DNA from: an uncultured Prevotella sp.
GTDB lineage: Bacteria; Bacteroidota; Bacteroidia; Bacteroidales; Bacteroidaceae
Direction of reading: 5' to 3'
DNA: 64,000 nt
NCBI GenBank assembly: GCA_944319815.1
Contig: CALUEX010000004.1
Coordinates: 1-64,000, forward strand
Part shown: piece after piece, positions 42,270 through 51,415 of the stretch
Layout: each line of letters starts with the position of its first letter
Position numbering within the stretch: the first letter of the stretch is position 1
Notes under the pieces: model-generated
The model's input: only the letters and a program-made list of their open reading frames with translations
Database searches by the model: none
Told to the model about the DNA's origin: nothing
Program-made: the position numbers and the translations under genes

Positions 42270-42324
42270 CGGAACGGCGCGGCGGCCTGTCCGGCGCAAC
42301 GTTTAATAACCGCAAAGACTGACA

Positions 42325-44424
42325 ATGCCCGACGTCCTTAACCAAGACATACAGTACCTGCCCGGAGTGGGGCCGCGACGTAAGGCCCTGCTCGAGAAGG
42401 AATTGGGCATAAGGACATACGGCGACCTGCTTGAATATTATCCTTATAAGTACGTTGACCGCAGCCGTGTCTACCGCATCGGCGAGCTGTCGGCCGATAC
42501 GCAGTTCGTTCAGGTATGCGCTAAAATACTGAGTTTCGAGACGTTCGACGCGGGGAGGCACCGCACGAGGCTCGTGGCCCACGTCACGGACGGCACGGGC
42601 GTGGCCGACATCGTATGGTTTTCGGGGGCCAAGTATATGCTTGAGCACCTGAAGGTTGGTGTGCCTTACATCATTTTCGGCCGTCCGACGGTCTACGGCG
42701 GGCGCTTCCAGTTTGCCCATCCCGACATCGACCCCGCTTCAGAGTTGCAGCTCTCCCAGATGGGCTTGCAGCCTTATTACGTCACGACGGAGCGGATGAA
42801 GAAGTCCGGGATGACCTCGCGGGCCGTGGAAAAGATAGTGAAGACCCTGCTTGAGGGCCTGAAAGAGCCGTTGGCGGAGACTTTGCCGCCGTTTATAACC
42901 GCCCCGTTGAACCTCATGTCGAGGGACGAGGCATTCAGGAAAATACACGACCCCAGGCGGCACGACGACATAACGCGGGCCGAATACAGGCTTAAGTTCG
43001 AGGAACTTTTCTACGTACAGCTTAACATACTGCGCTATGCGAGCGACCGCAAGCGCAAGTTCCGCGGCTACGTGTTCAAGAGCGTAGGCGCTAAATTCAA
43101 CGATTTTTACTTCAATTACCTGCCGTTCCCGCTCACGGGGGCGCAGAAGCGCGTAATCAGGGAGATACGGCATGACATGGGCAGCGGGCGGCAGATGAAC
43201 CGGCTGCTGCAGGGCGACGTGGGCAGCGGCAAGACCTTGGTGGCCCTGATGTCGATGCTCATCGCGTTGGACAACGGTTTCCAGGCGTGCATCATGGCCC
43301 CGACGGAAATCCTCGCGGAGCAACATCTCGACACAATAGCCAGCTTTCTCAACGGCATGGACGTCCGCGTGGAGCTGCTTACGGGCATGGTGAAGGGCAA
43401 GAGGCGGCGCGAGGTGCTCGAAGGACTGGCTGACGGCCGTGTCGGCATACTCGTCGGCACGCACGCCGTGATAGAGGACAGTGTGCAGTTTGCCCGTCTC
43501 GGCTTCGTGGTAATCGACGAGCAGCACCGTTTCGGCGTTGTGCAGAGGGCAAAGCTGTGGAGCAAGAGCGACGTTCCGCCGCACGTGTTAGTGATGACGG
43601 CCACGCCCATTCCGCGCACGTTGGCCATGACAATCTATGGCGACCTTGACGTAAGCGTCATCGACGAGTTGCCGCCGGGGCGCAAACCCGTCGTCACCTT
43701 GCACAAGTATGACGACCAGACGGTGAGCCTTTACAGCGGTGTGCGCCGCCAGGTCGGCGCCGGTCGCCAGGCGTATTTCGTGTTCCCGTTAATCAAGGAA
43801 AGCGAGAAAATCGACCTGAAGAACCTCGAGGCAGGATACGAGTCGCTGTGCGAAGTGTTCCCGGAGTTCAGGCTCGGCAAGGTGCACGGCCGCATGAAGG
43901 CTGCCGAGAAGGAGGAGGAGATGCGCCGTTTCGTCAGCGGCGAGACGCAAATCCTCGTGGCAACGACGGTCATCGAGGTAGGGGTGAACGTGCCCAACGC
44001 CTCAATCATGGTGATACTCAACGCCGAACGTTTCGGCCTGTCGCAGCTCCACCAGTTGAGGGGGCGCGTGGGCCGTGGTTCCGACCAGGCTTTCTGCATA
44101 CTCGTAAGCAAGCGCAAGCTGACCGAGGACACGCGCAAGCGCATCGACATAATGTGCGACACGAACGACGGCTTCAAGATAGCCGAGGCCGACCTGAAGC
44201 TGCGTGGGCCGGGAGACCTGGAGGGAACGCAGCAGAGCGGCATGGCGTTTGACCTGAAAATCGCCAACGTGGCGAAAGACGGGCAGCTCGTGCAGCTGGC
44301 ACGCGACGAGGCTTCAAAAATCATAGATGACGACCCCGCTTGCTCGAAGAGCGAATACTCCATGCTCTGGCAGAGGCTCAAGGCCCTGCGCAAGAACCTG
44401 CCGTATTTCGGCGAAATATCCTGA
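42325..44424 (+). CDS. recG: ATP-dependent DNA helicase RecG
   Basis: A 699-aa protein with an N-terminal OB-fold wedge domain, Walker A GDVGSGKTLVAL near 291, DEQHRFG near 392 and the motif VI region QLHQLRGRVGRG near 575. RecG remodels stalled forks and branches Holliday junctions. Length and motifs are complete. Confidence 0.96.
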   Translation: MPDVLNQDIQYLPGVGPRRKALLEKELGIRTYGDLLEYYPYKYVDRSRVYRIGELSADTQFVQVCAKILSFETFDAGRHRTRLVAHVTDGTGVADIVWFSGAKYMLEHLKVGVPYIIFGRPTVYGGRFQFAHPDIDPASELQLSQMGLQPYYVTTERMKKSGMTSRAVEKIVKTLLEGLKEPLAETLPPFITAPLNLMSRDEAFRKIHDPRRHDDITRAEYRLKFEELFYVQLNILRYASDRKRKFRGYVFKSVGAKFNDFYFNYLPFPLTGAQKRVIREIRHDMGSGRQMNRLLQGDVGSGKTLVALMSMLIALDNGFQACIMAPTEILAEQHLDTIASFLNGMDVRVELLTGMVKGKRRREVLEGLADGRVGILVGTHAVIEDSVQFARLGFVVIDEQHRFGVVQRAKLWSKSDVPPHVLVMTATPIPRTLAMTIYGDLDVSVIDELPPGRKPVVTLHKYDDQTVSLYSGVRRQVGAGRQAYFVFPLIKESEKIDLKNLEAGYESLCEVFPEFRLGKVHGRMKAAEKEEEMRRFVSGETQILVATTVIEVGVNVPNASIMVILNAERFGLSQLHQLRGRVGRGSDQAFCILVSKRKLTEDTRKRIDIMCDTNDGFKIAEADLKLRGPGDLEGTQQSGMAFDLKIANVAKDGQLVQLARDEASKIIDDDPACSKSEYSMLWQRLKALRKNLPYFGEIS

Positions 44425-44512
44425 CTTTGTTTCTTGTTTGGGGTAATGCAACTGTCGTTTGCTTACCGCTTTCGTGCTGGCCGGTGCTCCCGGCAGTGCG
44501 GCCTGTGCCTTC

Positions 44513-44640
44513 CCGCCATGCGAAAGGGCATGAATTGCCGTGCGAAAGGCCGTCAAACGCAACGTAAAAAGCCGTCAATCGCAGCGCGATTGACGGCTTT
44601 TTGCAATGCCTTGGCTGTCAGGGGTTTACGCCGGCTATAT
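44513..44640. repeat. AAAGGGCA-family hairpin with fully different arms
   Basis: AAAAAGCCGTCAATCGC (44566-44582) pairs perfectly with 44586-44602 around AGC. The flank GGCTGTCAGGGGTTTACGCCGGC shows that it belongs to the same family despite its different arm sequence. Confidence 0.8.
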
Positions 44641-44701
44641 GCCTGCACGATATATTGATGCGTATGTCGGCTTGCCGCTGTCAGCCAGTTAGGTAACGGA
44701 A

Positions 44702-44740
44702 AAGCCCCTTCCCTGCGTCGTCCGCAGGAAAGGGGCTTTA
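44702..44740 (-). terminator. intrinsic terminator of the M16 peptidase gene
   Basis: AAAGCCCCTTCCCTGC pairs with GCAGGAAAGGGGCTTT, with one base unpaired on the left and a TTTT tail on the minus strand. Confidence 0.85.
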
Positions 44741-44764
44741 CTGTTGAGGCCGTCAGGCCTGGTG

Positions 44765-47599
44765 TTATTTCTTTGCCGTTTCGGGCAGCATTACCACCTT
44801 GACGCTGTTTCCGCCGGCGAAGATTACGTCCTTGACGAACTTCGCAACCTTTTCCGGTGTCAGTGCGTTCACGATTTTCTTGTAGTCGGTGTAGTTGTCA
44901 ACGCCGAACTCGCTGTAGTTGTCAATCACGCCAATCCAGTAGCTGTTGGTCTTGGCCTCGTCGTCGGCACGCTTCAGCATCAGCTCCTTGACCTTGTTGA
45001 GCATATCGGCGTCAACGGTAGTGCAGAGCTTGTGCGCCTCCTCGTCCATGATTTGCAGCGCGAGGTCGCTCTTTGACGGGTCCATCGGGCATACGCCGAT
45101 GAGGTAAGTGAACGGCGTGTCGCCTCCGAGGTTGGCCCTTCCCTGTGCTCCGGCCGAGTAGGCTGCACCTGCATCCTCGCGGATTTTCTTCAGGTAAATC
45201 ATCTCGAGCACCTGCCCGGCAGCGCTTGCGGTTATCGCGTTCTCAAGCGAATAAGGCACGTTGAGGTTGTACCAGTACATATAAGCTGTGGCCTTCGGTG
45301 TCTCCATCTTGCGCGTGAACTTGTTTTCGGCGTTCCCCTTGGCGTAAGTTGACACCTTCTTCCAGTTCTCCTTCTTACCGTTCGACGGCAGCGATGCTAT
45401 GTACTGCTCTATGAGCGGACGGATGGCAGCCTCGTCGAAGTTGCCTACGATGGTGAAGGTGAAGTCGCCGGCGTTAGCTGTGCGCTCCTTGGCGATTTGC
45501 AGTATGCGGTCATAGTTGATGTCCTTGAGCTCTTCGAGCTTCAGGTTCATGAAGCGCTTGTTGTGGCTGTAGAGCGTTGCCATCAGTGAGTCGCTGACTG
45601 CTCCTTCGGGAGACAGCTCCTGGTTCTTGAGCAATGTCTCGAGCGTGGTCATCAGTTGGCCGTAGCTCTTTTCGTCTTTCCTTATGTCGGTGAAGTAGAG
45701 GTAAGTGAGCTGGAACAGCGTTTCGAGGTCTTTCGGGGTAGATTGTCCGCTGAGCCCTTCATGGAAGTTGTTGAGCACGAGGTTGACGTTCGCCTGCTTT
45801 CCGGCGAGCGCTTTCTGCAGTTCGGTTACGCTGAAGTTGCCGAGTCCGCTTGATGCTATCACCATGTCGAAGGCCTTTGCGTTGACGATGTCCTCGTCGC
45901 CGAGCAATGATGAGCCGCCTTTCGACGATGCGTTGAGTATAACCTCGTCGTCCTTGAAGTCGGTCTTTTTCAGCAACACACGCGCTCCGTTAGAGAGGGT
46001 AAGCTCCTTGTAGCCGAGCGCCTTGTTCTCCTTTTCGCTCGTGATGGTGCCTTTTGCCGGCAGGTTGGCGATGAGCGGTTCCTGCTTTACGTTGTCAACC
46101 CACGCCGTGAGCTGCTCTCCGTGCACGCTGTCGATGGCCTTCTTGATGCCTTCGGGCGTGGGATAGACGGCTCCTTCCTTCTCGGTGTTGAAGCTGAGCA
46201 CCACGAGGTTGGTGTCGGTAAGGCTGACGAGCTGCTTCAGGTTCTCGTTGATTACGTCTACGGGAATGGCCTGTGAGAGCTGTTGCATCATCATGTATTC
46301 GTCGTCGATTGAAAGTATTGGCTCGTTGTCGAGGAAGTGCCTGGTGTAGAGCTGGCAGTAAACGCCGTTCTCGCGCTTGTTGCGGTTGGTGTATGTCTTC
46401 TCGAGCTGGCTCATGTAGTCAGACTTCGCACGGACGAACTCTGTAGGGGTGAAGCCGAACTTCGTGGCGCGAATAACCTCGCGTAGTGCAGCGGAGATGG
46501 CTGCGTCGGTCTGTCCGGGTTTGGGAACGCACACTACAGTGAAGGCGTCTTTTGTCTTGGCGAAGATGTAGTCGCCGTCGCCTACGAAAGCCTGGACGAA
46601 CGGGCAGTCTGCGTTTTGCGCCACTTCGGCGAGTCGTGCGTTAAGCATCTGGGTCGAAAGGTTGGTGGCATACTGCTGTACGAGATACATTGGGTTGTTC
46701 TTCAGGCTGTCGGGCACTGCCTCGTGCTTGAACATTATCTGCACGATGTTTACCTGTTGCTCCTTGTCTTTGTCAACGACGATGATTGCCTCGTTGTTGT
46801 CAGGCACGGGTTCGGCCACTACCGGTGCGGCGTTGGGGTCGAGCTTGATGCCGCTGAACATTTCTTTTATCTTGGCTTCGGTGCGGTCAACGTCGATGTC
46901 TCCTACCACGATGATGGCCTGGTTGTCCGGCCTGTACCACTTGTGGTAATACTGGCGCAGCACCTCCGGCTTGAAGTTCTTTACTATCTCCATCGTTCCA
47001 ATGGGCATACGGCGGCCGTACTTGCTGCCCGGGTAGAGCTTCTCGAGGTTGCGCTCGAACATTCTCTGGTCGGGAGACGAGCGCAGGCGCCATTCGCTCT
47101 CGATTACTCCGCGCTCCTTGTCAATCTCGTCAGCGTCGAGCGTGAGGCCGTTTGACCAGTCTTTCAGCACGAGCAGGCATGAGTCGAGCGATGCAACGTT
47201 GTTCGAGGGAACGTTGTCGATATTGTAAACCGTCTCGGCGATGGACGTGTAGGCATTGAGGTCGCGGCCGAATTCCACGCCGATGGAGCGCAGGTAGCTG
47301 AGCAGCTTGTCGCCCGGATAATTGTCCGAGCCGTTGAAAGCCATGTGTTCAAGGAAGTGTGCCAGTCCGCGCTGGTTCTCCTCTTCCTGTATCGAACCCA
47401 CTCGCTGGGCGATGTAGAAGTTGACACGATGCTCCGGATAGCCGTTGTGGCGGATGTAATAGGTAAGTCCGTTGGGCAGTTTGCCAATCCTGACGGCAGA
47501 GTCTACCGGGAGTGGCGGCATCTGCATACCTTGCGCCATGACCGCAGCCGTGCTCGCAATGAACAGCAATGCTGCGGCAAAAAGATGTTTTATTTTCAT
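44765..47599 (-). CDS. M16-family metallopeptidase (insulinase-like)
   Basis: A 944-aa exported peptidase: signal peptide (residues 1-23, ending AVMAQ), two M16 units, and the inverted zinc motif HFLEH (H81, E84, H85) with the downstream glutamate expected near 160. The C-terminal half is the inactive partner unit, including NRYVPxR-like FTRKMETPKA segments. It probably degrades peptides in the periplasm or on the outer membrane. No pathway partner is adjacent. Confidence 0.93.
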   Translation of the reverse strand: MKIKHLFAAALLFIASTAAVMAQGMQMPPLPVDSAVRIGKLPNGLTYYIRHNGYPEHRVNFYIAQRVGSIQEEENQRGLAHFLEHMAFNGSDNYPGDKLLSYLRSIGVEFGRDLNAYTSIAETVYNIDNVPSNNVASLDSCLLVLKDWSNGLTLDADEIDKERGVIESEWRLRSSPDQRMFERNLEKLYPGSKYGRRMPIGTMEIVKNFKPEVLRQYYHKWYRPDNQAIIVVGDIDVDRTEAKIKEMFSGIKLDPNAAPVVAEPVPDNNEAIIVVDKDKEQQVNIVQIMFKHEAVPDSLKNNPMYLVQQYATNLSTQMLNARLAEVAQNADCPFVQAFVGDGDYIFAKTKDAFTVVCVPKPGQTDAAISAALREVIRATKFGFTPTEFVRAKSDYMSQLEKTYTNRNKRENGVYCQLYTRHFLDNEPILSIDDEYMMMQQLSQAIPVDVINENLKQLVSLTDTNLVVLSFNTEKEGAVYPTPEGIKKAIDSVHGEQLTAWVDNVKQEPLIANLPAKGTITSEKENKALGYKELTLSNGARVLLKKTDFKDDEVILNASSKGGSSLLGDEDIVNAKAFDMVIASSGLGNFSVTELQKALAGKQANVNLVLNNFHEGLSGQSTPKDLETLFQLTYLYFTDIRKDEKSYGQLMTTLETLLKNQELSPEGAVSDSLMATLYSHNKRFMNLKLEELKDINYDRILQIAKERTANAGDFTFTIVGNFDEAAIRPLIEQYIASLPSNGKKENWKKVSTYAKGNAENKFTRKMETPKATAYMYWYNLNVPYSLENAITASAAGQVLEMIYLKKIREDAGAAYSAGAQGRANLGGDTPFTYLIGVCPMDPSKSDLALQIMDEEAHKLCTTVDADMLNKVKELMLKRADDEAKTNSYWIGVIDNYSEFGVDNYTDYKKIVNALTPEKVAKFVKDVIFAGGNSVKVVMLPETAKK

Positions 47600-47735
47600 A
47601 AGGTTACGGTTTTAAATGGTTCACAAAAATAGTTGTTTATTGTTTTAACACAGTTGATTGGTTGTTATATTTAATAAAATTTATATGTTTCCCGGCTTAA
47701 AATGCCTTTTCCGTCGGTATCCGCGGCTTGCCGGC

Positions 47736-47948
47736 TTACGGCTCGTCGCGGTATTCGAGCAGGTCGCCAGGCTGGCATTCGAGTTCGCGGCAGATGGCTT
47801 CCAGTGTGGTGAAGCGCACGGCCTTGGCCTTGCCTGTCTTCAGGATTGACAGGTTTGCCTGTGTCAGGCCTACTCGCTCGGCCAGTTCGCCGAGTGAGAT
47901 TTTGCGCTTGGCCATCTCCACGTCCAGGTTTACTATTATTTTTCCCAT
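47736..47948 (-). CDS. XRE-family helix-turn-helix regulator
   Basis: A 70-aa single-domain Cro/CI-type protein (ISLGELAERVGLTQANLSIL is the HTH, then CQPGDLLEYRDE). Small regulators of this YozG-like kind are typically co-encoded with a DUF2975 membrane protein, and that gene lies 57 bp upstream on the same strand. The pair is probably an autoregulated unit. Confidence 0.9.
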   Translation of the reverse strand: MGKIIVNLDVEMAKRKISLGELAERVGLTQANLSILKTGKAKAVRFTTLEAICRELECQPGDLLEYRDEP

Positions 47949-48005
47949 ATTCAGTTCGGTGCCTCTTTGTCCGCATTTGTTGAGTGTGCGGCGCTGCGTT
48001 CTTGG

Positions 48006-48653
48006 TTATATTGTCAGTTCCTGTTCCTCTTTCATCTTCAGCCCGATAGCGAATGCCTCGGCCATTACGAGCGAAAACAGCCCGAAGATGATGCTTGTGA
48101 TGTTGACGGCAGAGCTGTAGTCAACCACGTATCCTTCGAGGCTGAACACCTGTTGGGCTATGTACGTGTCGTAGCAGCCGTCGGCCGAGGCTATCGCGCC
48201 TGCCGCCACGAGGCACCACCCCATGACGCGGAGCAGACTGATGTTGCGGCGGCTGAAGATGATGCTCTTGTTGATGTTGCGCACGAAGATGATGAACGCC
48301 ACGAGGGCGGCCACCCCAACGACGGCAAGGGCCAGCGTGTAGAGCAGCTTGAACATGGCGACAAACGGGCTTACGTGCTCCTTCATCGGCACAATCAGTT
48401 GCGTGGGCCACGCTTCCCGGCTTTCGCCGGAGCTGTTGCCGGTCATCGTTACGGCGTTGGCCTCGTTGATTTCTACCGGCAGCAGCGATATGTTGCAGTA
48501 GTTGCTCAGCGACGTTTCGTGTATGGCGCGCTTCTCCATGCCTTGCTTCATGCCGGCAGAGAAGCCCGTGACGGCGGCGTTCGACATGGCCAGCAGGTCA
48601 CAGACTATGGCCACGAAGATTAATGCGCAGAACAGGTTGAGTTTCTTTTTCAT
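48006..48653 (-). CDS. DUF2975-family membrane protein
   Basis: A 215-aa protein with about four hydrophobic segments: MKKKLNLFCALIFVAIVCDLL at the N-terminus, LLYTLALAVVGVAALVAFIIF near 105, RVMGWCLVAAGAI near 142 and a final SIIFGLFSLVMAEAF. This is the usual partner of small XRE regulators in Bacteroidetes; its function is unknown, possibly signal sensing or resistance to membrane-active agents. Its transcript starts near 48794 and includes a strong leader hairpin. Confidence 0.85.
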   Translation of the reverse strand: MKKKLNLFCALIFVAIVCDLLAMSNAAVTGFSAGMKQGMEKRAIHETSLSNYCNISLLPVEINEANAVTMTGNSSGESREAWPTQLIVPMKEHVSPFVAMFKLLYTLALAVVGVAALVAFIIFVRNINKSIIFSRRNISLLRVMGWCLVAAGAIASADGCYDTYIAQQVFSLEGYVVDYSSAVNITSIIFGLFSLVMAEAFAIGLKMKEEQELTI

Positions 48654-48679
48654 AGCCTTGGTGTTTTTTCCCCTTACTG

Positions 48680-48710
48680 GCGGCTGCCGTTTTTTACTTA
48701 CGGCAGCCGC
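48680..48710 (-). promoter_or_regulatory. leader hairpin of the DUF2975 transcript
   Basis: GCGGCTGCCGT and its perfect complement (11 bp, 9-nt loop) lie between promoter and start codon. No T-run follows on the minus strand, so it may affect mRNA stability or translation rather than terminate. Confidence 0.6.
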
Positions 48711-48782
48711 TTTTCGGGTCTTGCTTGTTTTTAGAGAGTATTTGCTTTTTACTTTGGCTCTTTATTGATATTTGGATATTAT

Positions 48783-48866
48783 TTATCGTTTATCGATATG
48801 CAAAGGTATGGATAATATTTGGAACTGCCAAATGTTTTCAATAAAAATTTATCGAAAAACGATAAA
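48783..48866 (-). promoter_or_regulatory. promoter flanked by TTATCG operator sites (DUF2975-XRE)
   Basis: TTTG (48829-48832) and TACCTTTG (48801-48808), spaced by 20 nt on the minus strand, form an ideal promoter. TTATCGTTTATCGATA (48783-48798) covers the start site, and TTTATCG-AAAAA-CGATAAA (48848-48866) lies upstream of -33. Both share the half-site TTATCG and suit binding of the XRE dimer. Confidence 0.7.
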
Positions 48867-48890
48867 AAGCCCCACGGGAGGGCTCTTTTT
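48864..48890 (-). terminator. hairpin terminator after xerD
   Basis: AAAAAGCCC pairs with GGGCTCTTTTT across CACGGGA. T-runs exist on both strands. Confidence 0.65.
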
Positions 48891-48893
48891 ATC

Positions 48894-48992
48894 AAGAATT
48901 AAGAGTCAAGGATTAAGAAAATACGCTTTCGTCCATAGGGCATTAGTCTGCGCACTGCTACATATTTTCTTAACCCTTGGCTCTTAATTCTT
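48894..48992. terminator. word-array inverted repeat (TTAAG words)
   Basis: Arms 48894-48922 and 48964-48992 pair at 27 of 29 positions. The sequence is almost the same as the repeat at 9504-9575, 39 kb away. Confidence 0.75.
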
Positions 48993-49037
48993 AATTCGCG
49001 AAGTGTTGTTTCCTTAATCCTTTACTCTTACTCTTGG

Positions 49038-49949
49038 TTATTTCAAGTTCCTCGGGTGGTGTTCCAGGATTTCGCGGCGCAGCTCGGACGTGTCTATGTG
49101 GGTGTATATTTCGGTGGTGCCGATGCTCTCGTGCCCCAGCATGGCCTGTATGGCGCGCAGGTCGGCGCCGCCCTCGAGCAGTGCGGTGGCGAAGCTGTGG
49201 CGCAGGGTGTGCGGGCTGATTGTCTTCTTTATGCCGGCTTCCGTGCCGAGGCGCTTAATCATGATGAGTATCATCGTGCGTGTGAGATGTGCCCCGCGGC
49301 GGTTTAGGAACACGTAGTCCTCCTCGCCTGGCTTGATGTCCATGCGGCAACGGTCGTCGAACCACAGGCGCAGCTGCCTTATTGCGCTCTCCGATATGGG
49401 CACGAGACGCTCCTTGCGGCCCTTGCCCATGACGCGGACGAAGCGCTCGTCGAGGTAGAGGTCTGAGAGGCGGAGCGTCACCAGTTCGCTGACGCGCAGC
49501 CCGCAGCTGAAGAGCACCTCGATGATGGCCTTGTTGCGCTGGCCCTCCCACTTGCTTAGGTCTACCGCTTGCTCCAGTCGGTCTACCTCCTCGGTGGTGA
49601 GCACTTCGGGCAGGTGGTCGTCGGTCTGCGGCGACTCAAGCAGCTCCGTGGGGTCGTCGGCTATGTAGCCGTCGGCCTGGAGGAAGCGGTAGAACGTCCT
49701 CACACCGCTCAGTATGCGGCACTGCGAGCGCGGGCTGACGCCGAGGTCGTGCAGCGATGCTGCGAATGCCTGCAGGTCTTGCAGCCTTGCGTCTTGCGGC
49801 TCTATGCCCTCGGTCTTGAGGTAGTGCAGCAGTTTCCCTATGTCGCGCATATAGGCATCGAGCGTGTTGGGAGTGAAGTTGCGCTGCAATTTCATGTATC
49901 GGCGGTAGGCATTTACCATGTTGGTTGGCGTTTTGTTCTTGTTTTCCAT
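49038..49949 (-). CDS. xerD: site-specific tyrosine recombinase XerD
   Basis: A 303-aa tyrosine recombinase. The N-terminal SAM-like core-binding domain spans 10-95. The catalytic residues are visible: Arg in SCGLRVSEL, Lys in GKGRKER, HTLRH, then H and the nucleophile Tyr in MLGHESIGTTEIYTHI. It resolves chromosome dimers at dif. The longer frame to 50021 is not used since the ATG at 49949 begins a typical N-terminus. The gene is divergent from aroQ, with the aroQ promoter (TACTTTTG at 49959-49966) just upstream. Confidence 0.95.
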   Translation of the reverse strand: MENKNKTPTNMVNAYRRYMKLQRNFTPNTLDAYMRDIGKLLHYLKTEGIEPQDARLQDLQAFAASLHDLGVSPRSQCRILSGVRTFYRFLQADGYIADDPTELLESPQTDDHLPEVLTTEEVDRLEQAVDLSKWEGQRNKAIIEVLFSCGLRVSELVTLRLSDLYLDERFVRVMGKGRKERLVPISESAIRQLRLWFDDRCRMDIKPGEEDYVFLNRRGAHLTRTMILIMIKRLGTEAGIKKTISPHTLRHSFATALLEGGADLRAIQAMLGHESIGTTEIYTHIDTSELRREILEHHPRNLK

Positions 49950-50067
49950 ATATTTTCGTACTTTTGCACCGTAGTGAGCGTGCCTGCGCGTTATTGTGGC
50001 AGCCGTAATGCCGGTCTGCACAGTCTCGCGGCATCGTCACGGCAAAGTTAAACAAATTTATCCGATT

Positions 50068-50493
50068 ATGAAAATATTGGTACTTAACGGACCGAACCTG
50101 AACCTATTGGGCACCCGCGAGCCGGGCATCTACGGCAGCAGCTCGTTCGACAACTACCTGCCGAGGCTGCGCGAGGCCTTCCCCGGCGTAGAGATTGAAT
50201 ACTTCCAGAGCAACGTCGAGGGCGTGATGATTGACAAGATGCAGGAAGTGGGCTTCACGTATGACGGCATCGTGCTCAATGCCGGTGCCTACACGCACAC
50301 CAGCGTGGCCCTGCAAGACTGCATACGCTCGCTGAAGTGCCCCGTGGTGGAGGTTCACATATCCAACGTGCACAAGCGCGAGGAGTTCCGCCACAAGTCG
50401 ATGCTCTCGTGCGCCTGCCTCGGCGTAATCTGCGGTTTCGGCCTTGACTCGTATCGGTTGGCCGTAAGCGCTATATTAATGCATAATGCATAA
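50068..50493 (+). CDS. aroQ: type II 3-dehydroquinate dehydratase
   Basis: A 141-aa dodecameric-type dehydroquinase. NGPNLNLLGTREPGIYG with the catalytic Tyr, NAGAYTHTSVAL and EVHISNVHKREEFRHKS are diagnostic. It forms 3-dehydroshikimate in aromatic amino-acid synthesis. The earlier in-frame start at 49996 adds an unrelated extension and is rejected. The last residues (MHNA) are encoded by the first ATGCATAATGCA word of the repeat array downstream. Confidence 0.95.
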   Translation: MKILVLNGPNLNLLGTREPGIYGSSSFDNYLPRLREAFPGVEIEYFQSNVEGVMIDKMQEVGFTYDGIVLNAGAYTHTSVALQDCIRSLKCPVVEVHISNVHKREEFRHKSMLSCACLGVICGFGLDSYRLAVSAILMHNA

Positions 50494-50760
50494 TTTTTAT
50501 AATGCATAATGCACAATTCACAATGCATAATCAGGGCATACGCCGTAACGCCCCAATGGAGTGGGCGCTTGGCTGTTTCCCGGGATTATGTGTGGGTTAT
50601 GCTGAACGGCGTAAGCCATAATTATGCATTGTGAATTATGCATTATGAATTGCCACAGGCCTAAATTATGAATTATGCATTATGAATTATGCATTATAAG
50701 AATGTTTTGTTTAACGGCGTCAGCCATAATTATGCATTATGAATTATGCATTATGAATTA
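50477..50760. repeat. ATTATGCAT word array between aroQ and the methyltransferase
   Basis: Iterations of ATAATGCATAATG (left) and ATTATGCATTATGAATT (right) surround two copies of an ACGGCGTMAGCCATA-like word. The left edge is inside the aroQ C-terminus and the right edge supplies the methyltransferase start codon. Confidence 0.8.
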
Positions 50761-51384
50761 GAGGAATATTTGCTTGACCACATCGACCCCGAGGGCGACT
50801 ATCTCTACCGCCTGTGGCGGGCTACAAACGTACACCTGCTGCGCGGGCGCATGGCCAGCGGCCACCTGCAGGGCAGGCTGCTGAAGATGCTCGTGCGCAT
50901 GGTGCGCCCGAAGAACATACTTGAAATAGGGACGTTCAGCGGCTACAGTGCAATCTGCATGGCCGAGGGGCTCGACGAGGGCGGCATGGTGTACACTTAC
51001 GAGATAAACGACGAGCTGGAGGACTTCACCCGCCCGTGGCTCGAAGGCTCGGCCGTGGCCGACAAAATCCGCTTCATCATCGGCGACGCCGTGAAGGAAG
51101 CCCCGCGCCTGGGCGTGGAGTTCGACATGGTGTTCATCGACGGCGACAAGCGCACTTACGACGAAGCCTACGAGATGGCCCTCGGCGTGCTGCGCCCCGG
51201 AGGTTTCCTGCTGGCCGACAACACGCTCTGGGACGGACACGTGCTCGAGGAGCCGCGCCCGGCCGACCGCCAGACGGCCGGCATAGAGGCGTTCAACGAC
51301 CTCGTGGCGCGCGACAGCCGCGTGGAGAAGGTCATACTGCCCCTGCGCGACGGCCTGACCATAGCCATGAAGAAACGCCAATGA
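50746..51384 (+). CDS. SAM-dependent O-methyltransferase (COMT-like class)
   Basis: A 212-aa methyltransferase. LEIGTFSGYSAICMAEGL near 62-79 is the SAM-binding glycine loop, DMVFIDGDKRTYDEAY near 128 and LLADNTLWDGHV near 155 are the metal-binding region. The family methylates catechol-type hydroxyls or, in bacteria, unknown small molecules and tRNA (TrmR-like). The start ATG and the MHYEL N-terminus come from the repeat array. The spacing HLLRGRMASGHLQG matches relatives, so a start here is reasonable. Confidence 0.9.
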   Translation: MHYELEEYLLDHIDPEGDYLYRLWRATNVHLLRGRMASGHLQGRLLKMLVRMVRPKNILEIGTFSGYSAICMAEGLDEGGMVYTYEINDELEDFTRPWLEGSAVADKIRFIIGDAVKEAPRLGVEFDMVFIDGDKRTYDEAYEMALGVLRPGGFLLADNTLWDGHVLEEPRPADRQTAGIEAFNDLVARDSRVEKVILPLRDGLTIAMKKRQ

Positions 51385-51415
51385 CAGCCGTTGCGTAACC
51401 GCCTGGCCGTCAGCC

